This document shows, in pieces, positions 1-7,241 of a stretch of DNA of 8,839 nucleotides. The position numbers were made by a program, and so were the translations under genes. The notes below the pieces were generated by a model, which saw only the letters and a program-made list of their open reading frames with translations, did no database searches and had not been told where the DNA came from. Numbering within the stretch: position 1 is the first letter of the stretch; each line of letters opens with the position of its first letter. This DNA comes from Nitrospina sp. (GTDB lineage: Bacteria > Nitrospinota > Nitrospinia > Nitrospinales > VA-1), in assembly GCA_002697825.1 (NCBI GenBank), contig NZYH01000008.1:12682-21520 (forward strand). Direction: 5' to 3'.

Positions 1-918
1 GGAGAGACTCGCAAACTTGTAGAGGAACAATTAACCAGCTTAAAATTAGATTTTGTCGATTTCTATGGATGGCATGGGATTAATAATGAGGAAAGATTGC
101 TAGCGGCAATTAAGCCGGGAGGACCTGTAGAAACATTACATCGACTTAAGGAAGAAGGATTGATTCGCCATATAGGATTTTCAACTCATGCTGCCTTGGA
201 TATTATTTTGCAAGCTCTCGATACCGACTTGTTCAGTTTCGTGAACCTTCACTATTATTATTTTTTTCAGCGAAATCTTGCCGCAGTTCAGTTAGCAGGA
301 AAAAAAGATATTGGTGTTTTTATAATTTCTCCAAACGAAAAAGGCGGTATGTTGTGGAAGCCTTCATCAATTGTTAAAGAGACGGTTGAGCCTTTGACGG
401 CGGTTCAATTTAATGGTCGATTTTGTCTAGAACATCCAGAAATCACAACGTTGAGTATGGGAATACACGAACCAGAGCATTTCCCGCAAAATCTTTCGAT
501 TTTAAATGAGGAGAAACAACCTTCAAATAAAGAAAAAAGTATTCGAATTCAGATGGATGTTCGGTTAAATGAAATCAAAGATCTTTGTACTCTTTGCAAT
601 GAGTGTTTGCCTTGCCCGGAGAATATAAACATTCCAGAGGTATTACGTTTTCGAAACTTGTTAGAAGCTTATGAGATGGAAGATTATGGAAGATTTCGTT
701 ATAACATGTTTGAAGGTGAGGGTCATTGGTTCCCAGGAAATTTCGCTTCTCGCTGTACTCAATGCGGAGACTGTTTGCCAAGATGCCCTGAAAAACTCGA
801 GATTCCCAAATTACTATTCAATACCCATAACCGATTATTCGATAGAAAGGCTTGGCTGAAAGCAAGGATATTAGAATTTGTGTCAGCTGTTTATAGGTTT
901 TTAAGAAAATTTTTCTAA
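1..918 (+). CDS. Aldo/keto reductase with C-terminal 4Fe-4S dicluster tail (5' partial)
   Basis: The reading frame is open from the first base, so the gene begins upstream and 305 residues are visible. Known family: predicted oxidoreductases of the COG1453 type, NAD(P)H- or ferredoxin-linked, substrate usually unknown, cytosolic. The visible part enters the TIM barrel near the segment DFVDFYGWH, whose His25 corresponds to the catalytic histidine of aldo/keto reductases; the Asp, Tyr and Lys of the tetrad would lie in the missing N-terminus. Later barrel motifs include LIRHIGFSTH (about 55-64). A ferredoxin-like tail follows: C196, C199, C202 and C205 followed by Pro, then C252, C255, C258 and C262 followed by Pro, enough for two 4Fe-4S clusters. 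About 80 residues are missing relative to the usual length near 380. The in-frame TTG at 97 is internal to the barrel and is not the real start. No signal peptide can be judged. The gene ends 33 bp before the stop of the convergent membrane-protein gene. Confidence 0.9.
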   Translation, partial: GETRKLVEEQLTSLKLDFVDFYGWHGINNEERLLAAIKPGGPVETLHRLKEEGLIRHIGFSTHAALDIILQALDTDLFSFVNLHYYYFFQRNLAAVQLAGKKDIGVFIISPNEKGGMLWKPSSIVKETVEPLTAVQFNGRFCLEHPEITTLSMGIHEPEHFPQNLSILNEEKQPSNKEKSIRIQMDVRLNEIKDLCTLCNECLPCPENINIPEVLRFRNLLEAYEMEDYGRFRYNMFEGEGHWFPGNFASRCTQCGDCLPRCPEKLEIPKLLFNTHNRLFDRKAWLKARILEFVSAVYRFLRKFF

Positions 919-951
919 GGAATGTTATGGATTAATTTGAAATATTTTTTA

Positions 952-3900
952 TTAAATAGGGGCTTTTTTAATGCAGGACTCATTTAGTTCCCAAACATTT
1001 CTGTAGGTGTCGTCTTTTTTTAATACTTTTTCAAGCAAGGGCAGTGCTTTGTCACATTTATTTAAAAGGACAAAAATTTCTGCCATGATAAATTGTAAAT
1101 GTATTTCGTTAGGATCAATCAAGTTATAGCGACCTCCATACATAAGTACTTCTCTGGCTTCTCCAAGTCCGCGATAACTGAATACAATAGCCTGTAATAT
1201 TTTCAGATTCATCTGATCTTTTTGTAGTAAAGGCAAAGAGTATTTCAGAGATTTCAAGTAATCTTTTTTTAAATTATAATATTCAGCAAGAGAACGTAAA
1301 AGTACCGGATCCTGAGGGTTTTTATCTATTTCTTTTAACAAACTCACCAACCCAATTTCCCGCATGATCGTAGACATTTGTTGAGGGTTGTTTTTAGCCG
1401 TGGTTTGAAAATATGCTAAAGCTTCGTCTTTATTCCCCATTTCCAAAAGGTTGTACCCCATATAAAGATTAGCAAAACCAAGGTTCGGATTTTTTTCAAG
1501 AACCAGTTTCAGAATTTCCATGCTTTGATTATAGTTACCAATTTGGAAAAAACTGTGAGCTAGATTTAGCATATATTTGAGGTTGTCGGGCTCTTCTTCC
1601 ACAAGTTGGGTCAAACGTTGTATTTGTTTGCGCCCCGCTTGCAAGTGATAACGGAAAAGATCGTCATCCTCCACCAGAGTCATGGCTTCCAAAAGCTGAC
1701 CACGATTACCGTACATCACTCCACGTTGATACAAGTCCATCGCCCTGAAGTAAGATTTAAATTTTTGCCGGTCTTCCTCTGATAAATTTGAAATTTGTTT
1801 TACGACATCGTCAAATCTAGAGCGGTTAAACACATACCTTTCCTGTCCCGGTACGCCTATTACATTACCTAGGTGTAAATAAAACTCAATGGCCGGATGG
1901 TTATCGGTAATGAGAGGAACCCCTTTCCCCAGTTTAATTACCTGTTCGTTAAGGAACCAAATATTACTCAGAAAGGAGAAGATATCGGGGACTTCAATAC
2001 CTGATAAATCTTTTTTAATTTCCGATTCCTGTAAACGCTTATTCAATTTATGAAAATCAATTTTAATGGGTTTGTTGGAACCGATAAGAAGGATTTCGTT
2101 TGCAACAGGAAGCCAGCCCATTGTATAGGGAAAAACAGATTGAAATGTTTTGAAATGCATAGCTACTTCTTTTTCTCCCTGACTATGTAAAGGTATCCAT
2201 TGAGCGGCAATACCACCGGGTTTAAGCTTATTTTTCTGTAATTCATAATATTCTTGGGTATAAAGGTTTACCGTATAAGCGGTGCGAGGAGGTGGGGGTT
2301 CGGATGTGATGACATCGTAAAGCTTATGAGTGGTTAACAAATGATTTCGACCATCCTGAATCACAAAATTTACTTTTGGGTTTGATAAAACATTATTATT
2401 CTCATCTGCAAACATTTTTCCTGCATTGAGTACACTGGAAGATAGTTCCAGACTATCCACCGTTTTAACCCCAGGATGCAGTCCTGCGGCTCCCGTAGTC
2501 TGACCCGTTCCAAAGCAAACTACCAGGACGTCATCGGGTTTATCCACTAACAGAATAGGTATATGAGCGAATAACTTCATGTAACGAGTAGCGATCATAT
2601 TGGAGGCAGACATGGATATGCCATTGGTGATCAAACGTTTTGCCGATGGATCGAGCACCCCGTAGTCATCCTTAAAAACCGCCACGGTATCGGATAAGCC
2701 TTCTTCAAAGTAAATCAATTTATTAATATTACGTTTGCCAGCACTATCTCGCATGAAAAAGGAATTCAACAAATTACTGGGGATAGATATATTTACAAAA
2801 AGGACCAGTGCAGTAAATACCACTGTCATTACTCTTCTCACCATAGGTGTTAAATAGTTACCTGTGCGAAATAAAAGAACCATTGTCAAAAAGTTGATTG
2901 TCGCAAGAAGTGTGAAGCTGATTTGACTACCCAAGTGAGGCAAGAATATAAATCCGCATAAAATAGAACCCAAAATAGCCCCCAGAGTATTTGCGGCATA
3001 AATTTGCCCGGTTGCTTCTCCAATATTTTCATGTTTTTTGGATATTAATTGAATAAGTAGTGGAAAGCACATACCTAAAAGCAAAGCGGGAAATAGCATA
3101 AGGGCTGCGGAGTCCTTAAAATAATTCCAAAAGGCGATAGTAGAATTGCCCAGATTGTAGGCATTCCATGGAGGAGAGAGTATAGAATCTAAGCTGTAGA
3201 TCGATCCAATTACATAAATTCCAACTCCACCTTGTAATACAATGAGGATCGTTCGTAGATTTTTAACCCTTGAAAGTGAGGGAATGAGTAAAAGACTTCC
3301 TAAGAATATCCCCAGTAAAAAAACCGCAAGCATCATGCTAAAGGAGTAAACAGTGCTAGCAATGCTAAATACTAGTAATCGAGTCCATAAGACTTCGTAA
3401 GCAAGAGCCGTGAAACCACAAATGAAACTGATTCCCATCCAAAACTTTTGTTCTGGACTCCAATTTATTTTCGGGATACTAATTTTTGGGAAGGTGAATT
3501 TTATAGTTCCTCCATTTTCCTTATAAATACTTAGAGCACTAATACCCACCAACAAGTTTATGCCGGCAGCAAACAAAACAGTTTGCAACACACCAAAGGT
3601 TTCCATTAAAAAAAACCCTGTAGCTAAACAACCGAAGACTGCCCCAAGTGTGTTCAGTGCATAAAGCAAACATACTTGTTTTCCTATAACCTTGTCATTG
3701 GTAACGCAATATTTGCTAATGATAGGAAGCGTGGTACCCATCAATGTTGTGGGTATTAATATTAAAATAAAGGAAAAAAAGATCTTCAGTAAATTTTGTA
3801 GTTCAGTCGACTCAGGAATGAAACTATGAAATAGAGAGTAAACACCTGAAAATTTCAAAAATAACAATGAAATAAGGGCACCGCTGGCAAAAATCAGGAT

Positions 3901-4152
3901 TTCAATCCAGCCGTATACCTTAAGTGCGGTTGCAGAAGAATCTATAGTATTTATCGATAACCTATCTACGGCATAGCCAGCAATATAACTGCCGAGACCC
4001 AAGCCGGCCATAAAGGCAGCAAGCACAACAGATACTGAAAAGACGGTATGTCCGAAAACAAGTGTGAGCATTCGGGTCCATACAATTTCATAAATCAGAG
4101 CAGTGATGCCAGATAAGAAAAATAAAAAATAAACTACTGGTGAACGTTGCAT
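952..4152 (-). CDS. Giant membrane spermidine-synthase-like protein with TPR tail
   Basis: This 1066-residue protein has three parts. Residues 1-460 are hydrophobic, with about 12-13 membrane segments, and contain an internal duplication: the motif TALIYEIVWTR (17-27) recurs as TALAYEVLWTR (248-258), and YALNTLGAVFG (164-174) recurs as YAANTLGAILG (384-394). Residues about 475-700 form a SpeE-like Rossmann domain with a glycine-rich loop CFGTGQTTGAA (546-556), acidic E569 after strand 2, and DVITSEPPPP (613-622). Residues about 850-1050 carry TPR repeats, the clearest near 893-921. The family is usually annotated as fused MFS/spermidine synthase; its substrate is mostly unknown. The catalytic Asp of true spermidine synthases is replaced by the Ser-Glu-Pro segment, so polyamine synthesis is unlikely. 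ATG is the first plausible start, directly before the first membrane segment; no clear Shine-Dalgarno sequence precedes it. It converges with the aldo/keto reductase and diverges from the PCP_red gene. Confidence 0.87.
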   Translation of the reverse strand: MQRSPVVYFLFFLSGITALIYEIVWTRMLTLVFGHTVFSVSVVLAAFMAGLGLGSYIAGYAVDRLSINTIDSSATALKVYGWIEILIFASGALISLLFLKFSGVYSLFHSFIPESTELQNLLKIFFSFILILIPTTLMGTTLPIISKYCVTNDKVIGKQVCLLYALNTLGAVFGCLATGFFLMETFGVLQTVLFAAGINLLVGISALSIYKENGGTIKFTFPKISIPKINWSPEQKFWMGISFICGFTALAYEVLWTRLLVFSIASTVYSFSMMLAVFLLGIFLGSLLLIPSLSRVKNLRTILIVLQGGVGIYVIGSIYSLDSILSPPWNAYNLGNSTIAFWNYFKDSAALMLFPALLLGMCFPLLIQLISKKHENIGEATGQIYAANTLGAILGSILCGFIFLPHLGSQISFTLLATINFLTMVLLFRTGNYLTPMVRRVMTVVFTALVLFVNISIPSNLLNSFFMRDSAGKRNINKLIYFEEGLSDTVAVFKDDYGVLDPSAKRLITNGISMSASNMIATRYMKLFAHIPILLVDKPDDVLVVCFGTGQTTGAAGLHPGVKTVDSLELSSSVLNAGKMFADENNNVLSNPKVNFVIQDGRNHLLTTHKLYDVITSEPPPPRTAYTVNLYTQEYYELQKNKLKPGGIAAQWIPLHSQGEKEVAMHFKTFQSVFPYTMGWLPVANEILLIGSNKPIKIDFHKLNKRLQESEIKKDLSGIEVPDIFSFLSNIWFLNEQVIKLGKGVPLITDNHPAIEFYLHLGNVIGVPGQERYVFNRSRFDDVVKQISNLSEEDRQKFKSYFRAMDLYQRGVMYGNRGQLLEAMTLVEDDDLFRYHLQAGRKQIQRLTQLVEEEPDNLKYMLNLAHSFFQIGNYNQSMEILKLVLEKNPNLGFANLYMGYNLLEMGNKDEALAYFQTTAKNNPQQMSTIMREIGLVSLLKEIDKNPQDPVLLRSLAEYYNLKKDYLKSLKYSLPLLQKDQMNLKILQAIVFSYRGLGEAREVLMYGGRYNLIDPNEIHLQFIMAEIFVLLNKCDKALPLLEKVLKKDDTYRNVWELNESCIKKAPI

Positions 4153-4356
4153 TTTAAAATATTTGTTTCAATATTAAATTAGGCTAAAAATAAACCAAAA
4201 AACCGTAAATCAGACTAATTTTATTTTTACCCTTGCCAAACCTTTAAATTAATTGACATTGACGCAAGCTTCAAGTAATTTTTTAATAATACCTGTATTT
4301 TATATAGTAAGCTGATCGATGTCGATGTAATCTATCTTTTATTACTTTTTAAGTTT

Positions 4357-4387
4357 ATGACAATGGCCCTGTTTTGGAATTTATAAT
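4357..4387 (+). promoter_or_regulatory. Candidate sigma-70-type promoter for the triple PCP_red gene
   Basis: A perfect -10 hexamer TATAAT lies at 4382-4387, and ATGACA (five of six matches to TTGACA) lies at 4357-4362, separated by 19 bp. Transcription would start near 4394, leaving a leader of about 16 nt. AAGG at 4397-4400, 9 nt before the ATG at 4410, would serve as the ribosome binding site. The spacer is slightly long and the region is AT-rich, so chance matches are possible. A second TTGACA at 4253-4258 has no good -10 at normal spacing. Confidence 0.5.
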
Positions 4388-4409
4388 CATATAAATAAGG
4401 TTTTTTCAA

Positions 4410-5240
4410 ATGGGAACTCAAGAAATCAAGATATCAGAGGCAGACCACCCTTATGCTAAGGAGAATGGTGTGGTGTGGGCTGAAGAAGCATGGGAACGTG
4501 TGAAGCATGCGCCGGAATTTGTTCGTCCCGGTATTCGCAAGCTTATGGTGCAACGTTGTGTAAAACGGGGTTTTAAAATCGTTACTTCCGATTTCTTAAC
4601 AGAAATTCGTAATGAATCCATGATGTTAGTGTCGAAAAGGGTTAAAGGTTTTGGATTTGAAGAATTGACTATGGATGCTTTTGATGTTGCGAAAGACAAA
4701 ATGCGGCAAAGTCCTCGTAAGGTGGAAGTGATCGAAGAGATTGAAGATTTTCTATCTATGCGAACTGAAAAGAAAGATGACATAGTAGAAAGATTTAAAG
4801 ACTATATGGATGTTACTCCTACCGCAGGCATTCCTTGGAGCAAAGAGGCCAAGGAAAAAATGGAAAAGGTGCCTCCTTTTGTGTTGGGTATGGCCAAGCA
4901 GACAATTGAGGGTCGGGCCCGAGAGCGCGGAGATAAAATGATCACTCCCAGTATCATTGATGAGGTTTTCACCAATATTATGCCAGCCTCTGCGAAAGAA
5001 GCCATGGGTATGGAGGTGACGGATGAAGACCTTAAACGCGATGAACAAATTGAAAAGGAGAAAGAAGCACCAGTTGAAGTTTCTATGAAATGGGAAGACG
5101 ATGCGTTGGATAAGGTATCTCGTATACCTATTCCCTTTATACGCAACATGGCCGTAAAGCGGATTGAGCAGGAAGTAGTCAAGGCAGGCAAAAATATTGT
5201 GACAATGGATTTGTTCGAAAAATATCGATTTACTTTTTAG
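4410..5240 (+). CDS. Protein of three tandem PCP_red-like domains
   Basis: This 276-residue protein has no signal peptide or membrane segment and should be cytosolic. It consists of three copies of a helical unit resembling the PCP_red domain (C-terminal domain of the light-independent protochlorophyllide reductase subunit ChlB/BchB): W..EA......P.FV......................G......T. The repeats start at W23, W143 and W228 and end at T59, T179 and T265, with core motifs APEFVR, VPPFVLG and IPIPFIR. The third repeat has one extra residue before the Phe. Charged linkers separate them (about 95-135 and 200-225, the latter rich in Glu and Lys). None of the nitrogenase-like catalytic parts of ChlB is present, so it is not a protochlorophyllide reductase. 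Stand-alone PCP_red proteins are annotated in several non-photosynthetic bacteria, with no function I can name. The ATG is supported by AAGG 9 nt upstream. Its stop overlaps the convergent engB stop by 4 nt. Confidence 0.85.
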   Translation: MGTQEIKISEADHPYAKENGVVWAEEAWERVKHAPEFVRPGIRKLMVQRCVKRGFKIVTSDFLTEIRNESMMLVSKRVKGFGFEELTMDAFDVAKDKMRQSPRKVEVIEEIEDFLSMRTEKKDDIVERFKDYMDVTPTAGIPWSKEAKEKMEKVPPFVLGMAKQTIEGRARERGDKMITPSIIDEVFTNIMPASAKEAMGMEVTDEDLKRDEQIEKEKEAPVEVSMKWEDDALDKVSRIPIPFIRNMAVKRIEQEVVKAGKNIVTMDLFEKYRFTF

Positions 5241-5857
5241 GTAAATACTTCCAGAGAACTTGGATCACCCTTTTCACAAGCTACCTTTTTTATCTGACCC
5301 CAGAGTTCTTTTCTCCCCAAATGACTCCTGCTTGAATAGGCGACTGTCCCAAGGGAATTATTTCCGGTAAATGCTGCTTTGATTATTTTAGTTTGCTTGC
5401 TGCGCTCTGTACCGGATATTTTGTCTGATTTCGTGATAACAAGAATATAATTTCTACCCAGATCTTCCAGCCATTCTTTTAGAGTTAAGTCGAGCTCGGT
5501 TGGTTGTCGGCGGATGTCAACAATGAAAACAATAGCTAATAAAGGTTCACGATTTATTAAATATTCCTCAATCATTTTTTTCCATTTTTTTTGCAAGGCC
5601 GGTGCGACCCGCGCAAATCCGTAGCCTGGAAGATCAGCAAACATAAATTCCTCATTGATTCTAAAAAAATTAATTTCTCTTGTTTTTCCAGGCGTGGAGC
5701 TGATGCGAACAAGTTTTTTTCGATTTAAAAGAGAACGAATTAGTGAAGATTTTCCCACATTTGATCGTCCGACAAAAGCAAACTCAGGATAAGATTCTTT
5801 CGGATATTGCTTTGCCGACACAGCACCCGTTATAAATTCCGTATTATTTACTTTCAT
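5237..5857 (-). CDS. engB: Ribosome biogenesis GTP-binding protein EngB/YihA/YsxC
   Basis: This 206-residue GTPase belongs to the TrmE-Era-EngA-YihA-Septin family and acts in assembly of the large ribosomal subunit (family knowledge). All G motifs are visible: G1 GRSNVGKSS (30-38), the switch I segment STPGKTREINFF with T59, G3 DLPGYG (75-80), G4 TKSD (142-145) and a G5-like YSS (174-176). Length is normal for the family, which is usually about 195-210 residues. I chose the ATG at 5857; a TTG two codons upstream (5863) is in frame but has no better ribosome binding site and would add only two residues. Neither start has a clear Shine-Dalgarno sequence, which suggests coupling to the DUF1015 gene ending 21 bp upstream. 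The stop overlaps that of the convergent PCP_red gene by 4 nt, leaving no room for a separate terminator. Confidence 0.97.
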   Translation of the reverse strand: MKVNNTEFITGAVSAKQYPKESYPEFAFVGRSNVGKSSLIRSLLNRKKLVRISSTPGKTREINFFRINEEFMFADLPGYGFARVAPALQKKWKKMIEEYLINREPLLAIVFIVDIRRQPTELDLTLKEWLEDLGRNYILVITKSDKISGTERSKQTKIIKAAFTGNNSLGTVAYSSRSHLGRKELWGQIKKVACEKGDPSSLEVFT

Positions 5858-5878
5858 GCGCAATTGTTTTAAGAGCAG

Positions 5879-7174
5879 TTATTGTTCAAAATTGTTGATA
5901 ACCAAACCCGATAATAGCTTGGGGTAAAAAAACGTCGCTTTCTGTGGTAGACGAATTCCCATACCCGCTAAACGACGAACTTCTTGGATCGGTGTGGGGT
6001 TCATAAAAAAAGCAATATCATAATATCCTTCATCGACGCTTGCCATTGCTTCATCTACATTTACCTTATAACCAACAAAATCTTGGCTTTGCTTTTTTCT
6101 TGTATCAATTTTTAAAATTTCACGGAAAATAATGGCATGCAATTGCATAACGTCTAGAACTTGCAATTCCTTTGGTTCATTTTTATCGAGAAGAGGTAAA
6201 ATATTTCTCGGATCATTTACCATTAAAGTATAAGTTTGGTCCTTACCCATATATGCGCAAAAGATAATACGGTCTTTTCCAAATTCAACTAATCGTGATT
6301 TAATTTCAGACCCATTTACTTCAGTATTCCAGGGAATTACCTCGAAATATTCGCTAGCCCGCTTTAAAAAAGCCTTGCGGTCAAATGGATTTGGACTTTT
6401 TGCTATTCGATGAATAGGAAAAATAGACATGCCCCCCGAATCCATATTGGTAAGAAACATCATTACGTGAGAGCTGTCGGGAATTGTTTCTTTATTTTTT
6501 TTTGCAAAGGCTAAAGCCGTTTCATAGCGGTGGTGGCCATCTGCAATGTATATTTTTCTATCTCGGATGGTATCACAGATCAACTGGTTGTTTTTATTAT
6601 TGTTTGAACGCCAGAATTTATGAATTACTTTACCATCATTAATAACAGATAAAGGTTCGGATTTTGTTTCTTGGTTCAGGTAAAGGTCAATTTCACCGTC
6701 TGGGTCAGAATATAAACCGAAGATAGGACTAAAATTGGCGTGACAGGCATTGAGAAGTTTTGTTCGATCAGTTTTAGCTTTTGAAAGTGTAAATTCGTGA
6801 GGGCAGATATTTCCTTCATTGAAATCTTCTATTTTGACACGAGCGAAAAAACCAACACGGCAGAATTTTTCCCCTCCAAATTCATATTGTTGGCTATATA
6901 TATAAAACCCAGGCTTGTCATCTTTTTTTAAAATCTCTTGATTTATCCAATCTTGAAAAACCTGTGCGGATCGGGTGTAACGATTGTCTGCATCAGTATC
7001 TGAATTAAATTCCTTTCCCAAAATCAGTCGGACCACATTATTAGGGTGTTTTTCGTATAGTGCCTGCTGCTGGCCCGAGGAAATAACATCATAAGGCGGT
7101 GCGATTAGTTTATCGAGAGGTCCAGTAATATCCAAGTTATATAACAAGCCACGGAAAGGAATTACTTCGATCAT
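5879..7174 (-). CDS. DUF1015 family protein (COG4198)
   Basis: This 431-residue soluble protein matches the full length of the DUF1015 family, whose biochemical function is not established. Characteristic segments are APPYDVIS (25-32), HPNNVVRLILG (43-53), the invariant-looking ADGHHRYETAL (211-221), SIFPIHRIAK (250-259) and the C-terminal LPQKATFFYPKLLSGLV (409-425). The paired histidines of DGHHRYE, with H126 and E127 upstream, look like a possible active or metal site; that is inference. The ATG at 7172-7174 starts directly into the conserved N-terminus (IEVIPFRGL), and a short GAG lies 8 nt upstream. An extended -10 promoter sits 33-62 nt upstream. The gene precedes engB by 21 bp on the same strand, so the two are probably one transcript. 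Nothing in the neighbourhood points to a substrate. Confidence 0.93.
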   Translation of the reverse strand: MIEVIPFRGLLYNLDITGPLDKLIAPPYDVISSGQQQALYEKHPNNVVRLILGKEFNSDTDADNRYTRSAQVFQDWINQEILKKDDKPGFYIYSQQYEFGGEKFCRVGFFARVKIEDFNEGNICPHEFTLSKAKTDRTKLLNACHANFSPIFGLYSDPDGEIDLYLNQETKSEPLSVINDGKVIHKFWRSNNNKNNQLICDTIRDRKIYIADGHHRYETALAFAKKNKETIPDSSHVMMFLTNMDSGGMSIFPIHRIAKSPNPFDRKAFLKRASEYFEVIPWNTEVNGSEIKSRLVEFGKDRIIFCAYMGKDQTYTLMVNDPRNILPLLDKNEPKELQVLDVMQLHAIIFREILKIDTRKKQSQDFVGYKVNVDEAMASVDEGYYDIAFFMNPTPIQEVRRLAGMGIRLPQKATFFYPKLLSGLVINNFEQ

Positions 7175-7206
7175 ATTTTGATCTCATTTAGAAATTTATT
7201 AGTTGA

Positions 7207-7236
7207 ATTATATCAGAATAAAAAGCAATTTTTTAA
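7207..7236 (-). promoter_or_regulatory. Extended -10 promoter for the DUF1015-engB pair
   Basis: Read on the minus strand, the 67-bp gap between the lipoprotein cytochrome gene and the DUF1015 gene holds TGATATAAT (7215 to 7207), which is a perfect -10 hexamer with the TGn extension. TTAAAA, matching TTGACA at four of six positions, lies at 7236-7231 with an 18-bp spacer. The start site would be near 7200, leaving a leader of about 26 nt. This implies that DUF1015-engB can be expressed separately from the cytochrome cassette upstream. No GC-rich hairpin terminator is visible in the same gap, so readthrough is possible. Confidence 0.55.
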
Positions 7237-7241
7237 TCAGA

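Noticed and set aside
919..951. Bidirectional terminator between the first two convergent genes
   Set aside because: Only a 5-bp all-A/T stem with a long loop can be drawn; the T-run near 963 is not preceded by a GC-rich hairpin.
952..4152. Simple spermidine synthase (speE)
   Set aside because: The protein is more than three times too long, largely membrane-embedded, carries TPRs, and its catalytic loop is altered to Ser-Glu-Pro.
4451..5191. Three minus-strand open frames inside the triple PCP_red gene
   Set aside because: Their translations are low in recognisable structure and lie wholly antisense to a well-supported gene; they are frame shadows.
4410..5240. Labelling this gene as a light-independent protochlorophyllide reductase subunit
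   Set aside because: Only the small C-terminal domain type is present, three times; the nitrogenase-like catalytic part of ChlB/BchB is missing and no other chlorophyll gene is nearby.
5858..5863. TTG start for engB two codons upstream
   Set aside because: The ATG at 5857 is a stronger start codon, neither has a Shine-Dalgarno sequence, and the family's conserved N-terminal region begins after the ATG.
7213..7241. Intrinsic terminator after the cytochrome cassette
   Set aside because: The only fold is a short A-run/T-run pairing with no GC stem, and it sits where the promoter elements are.
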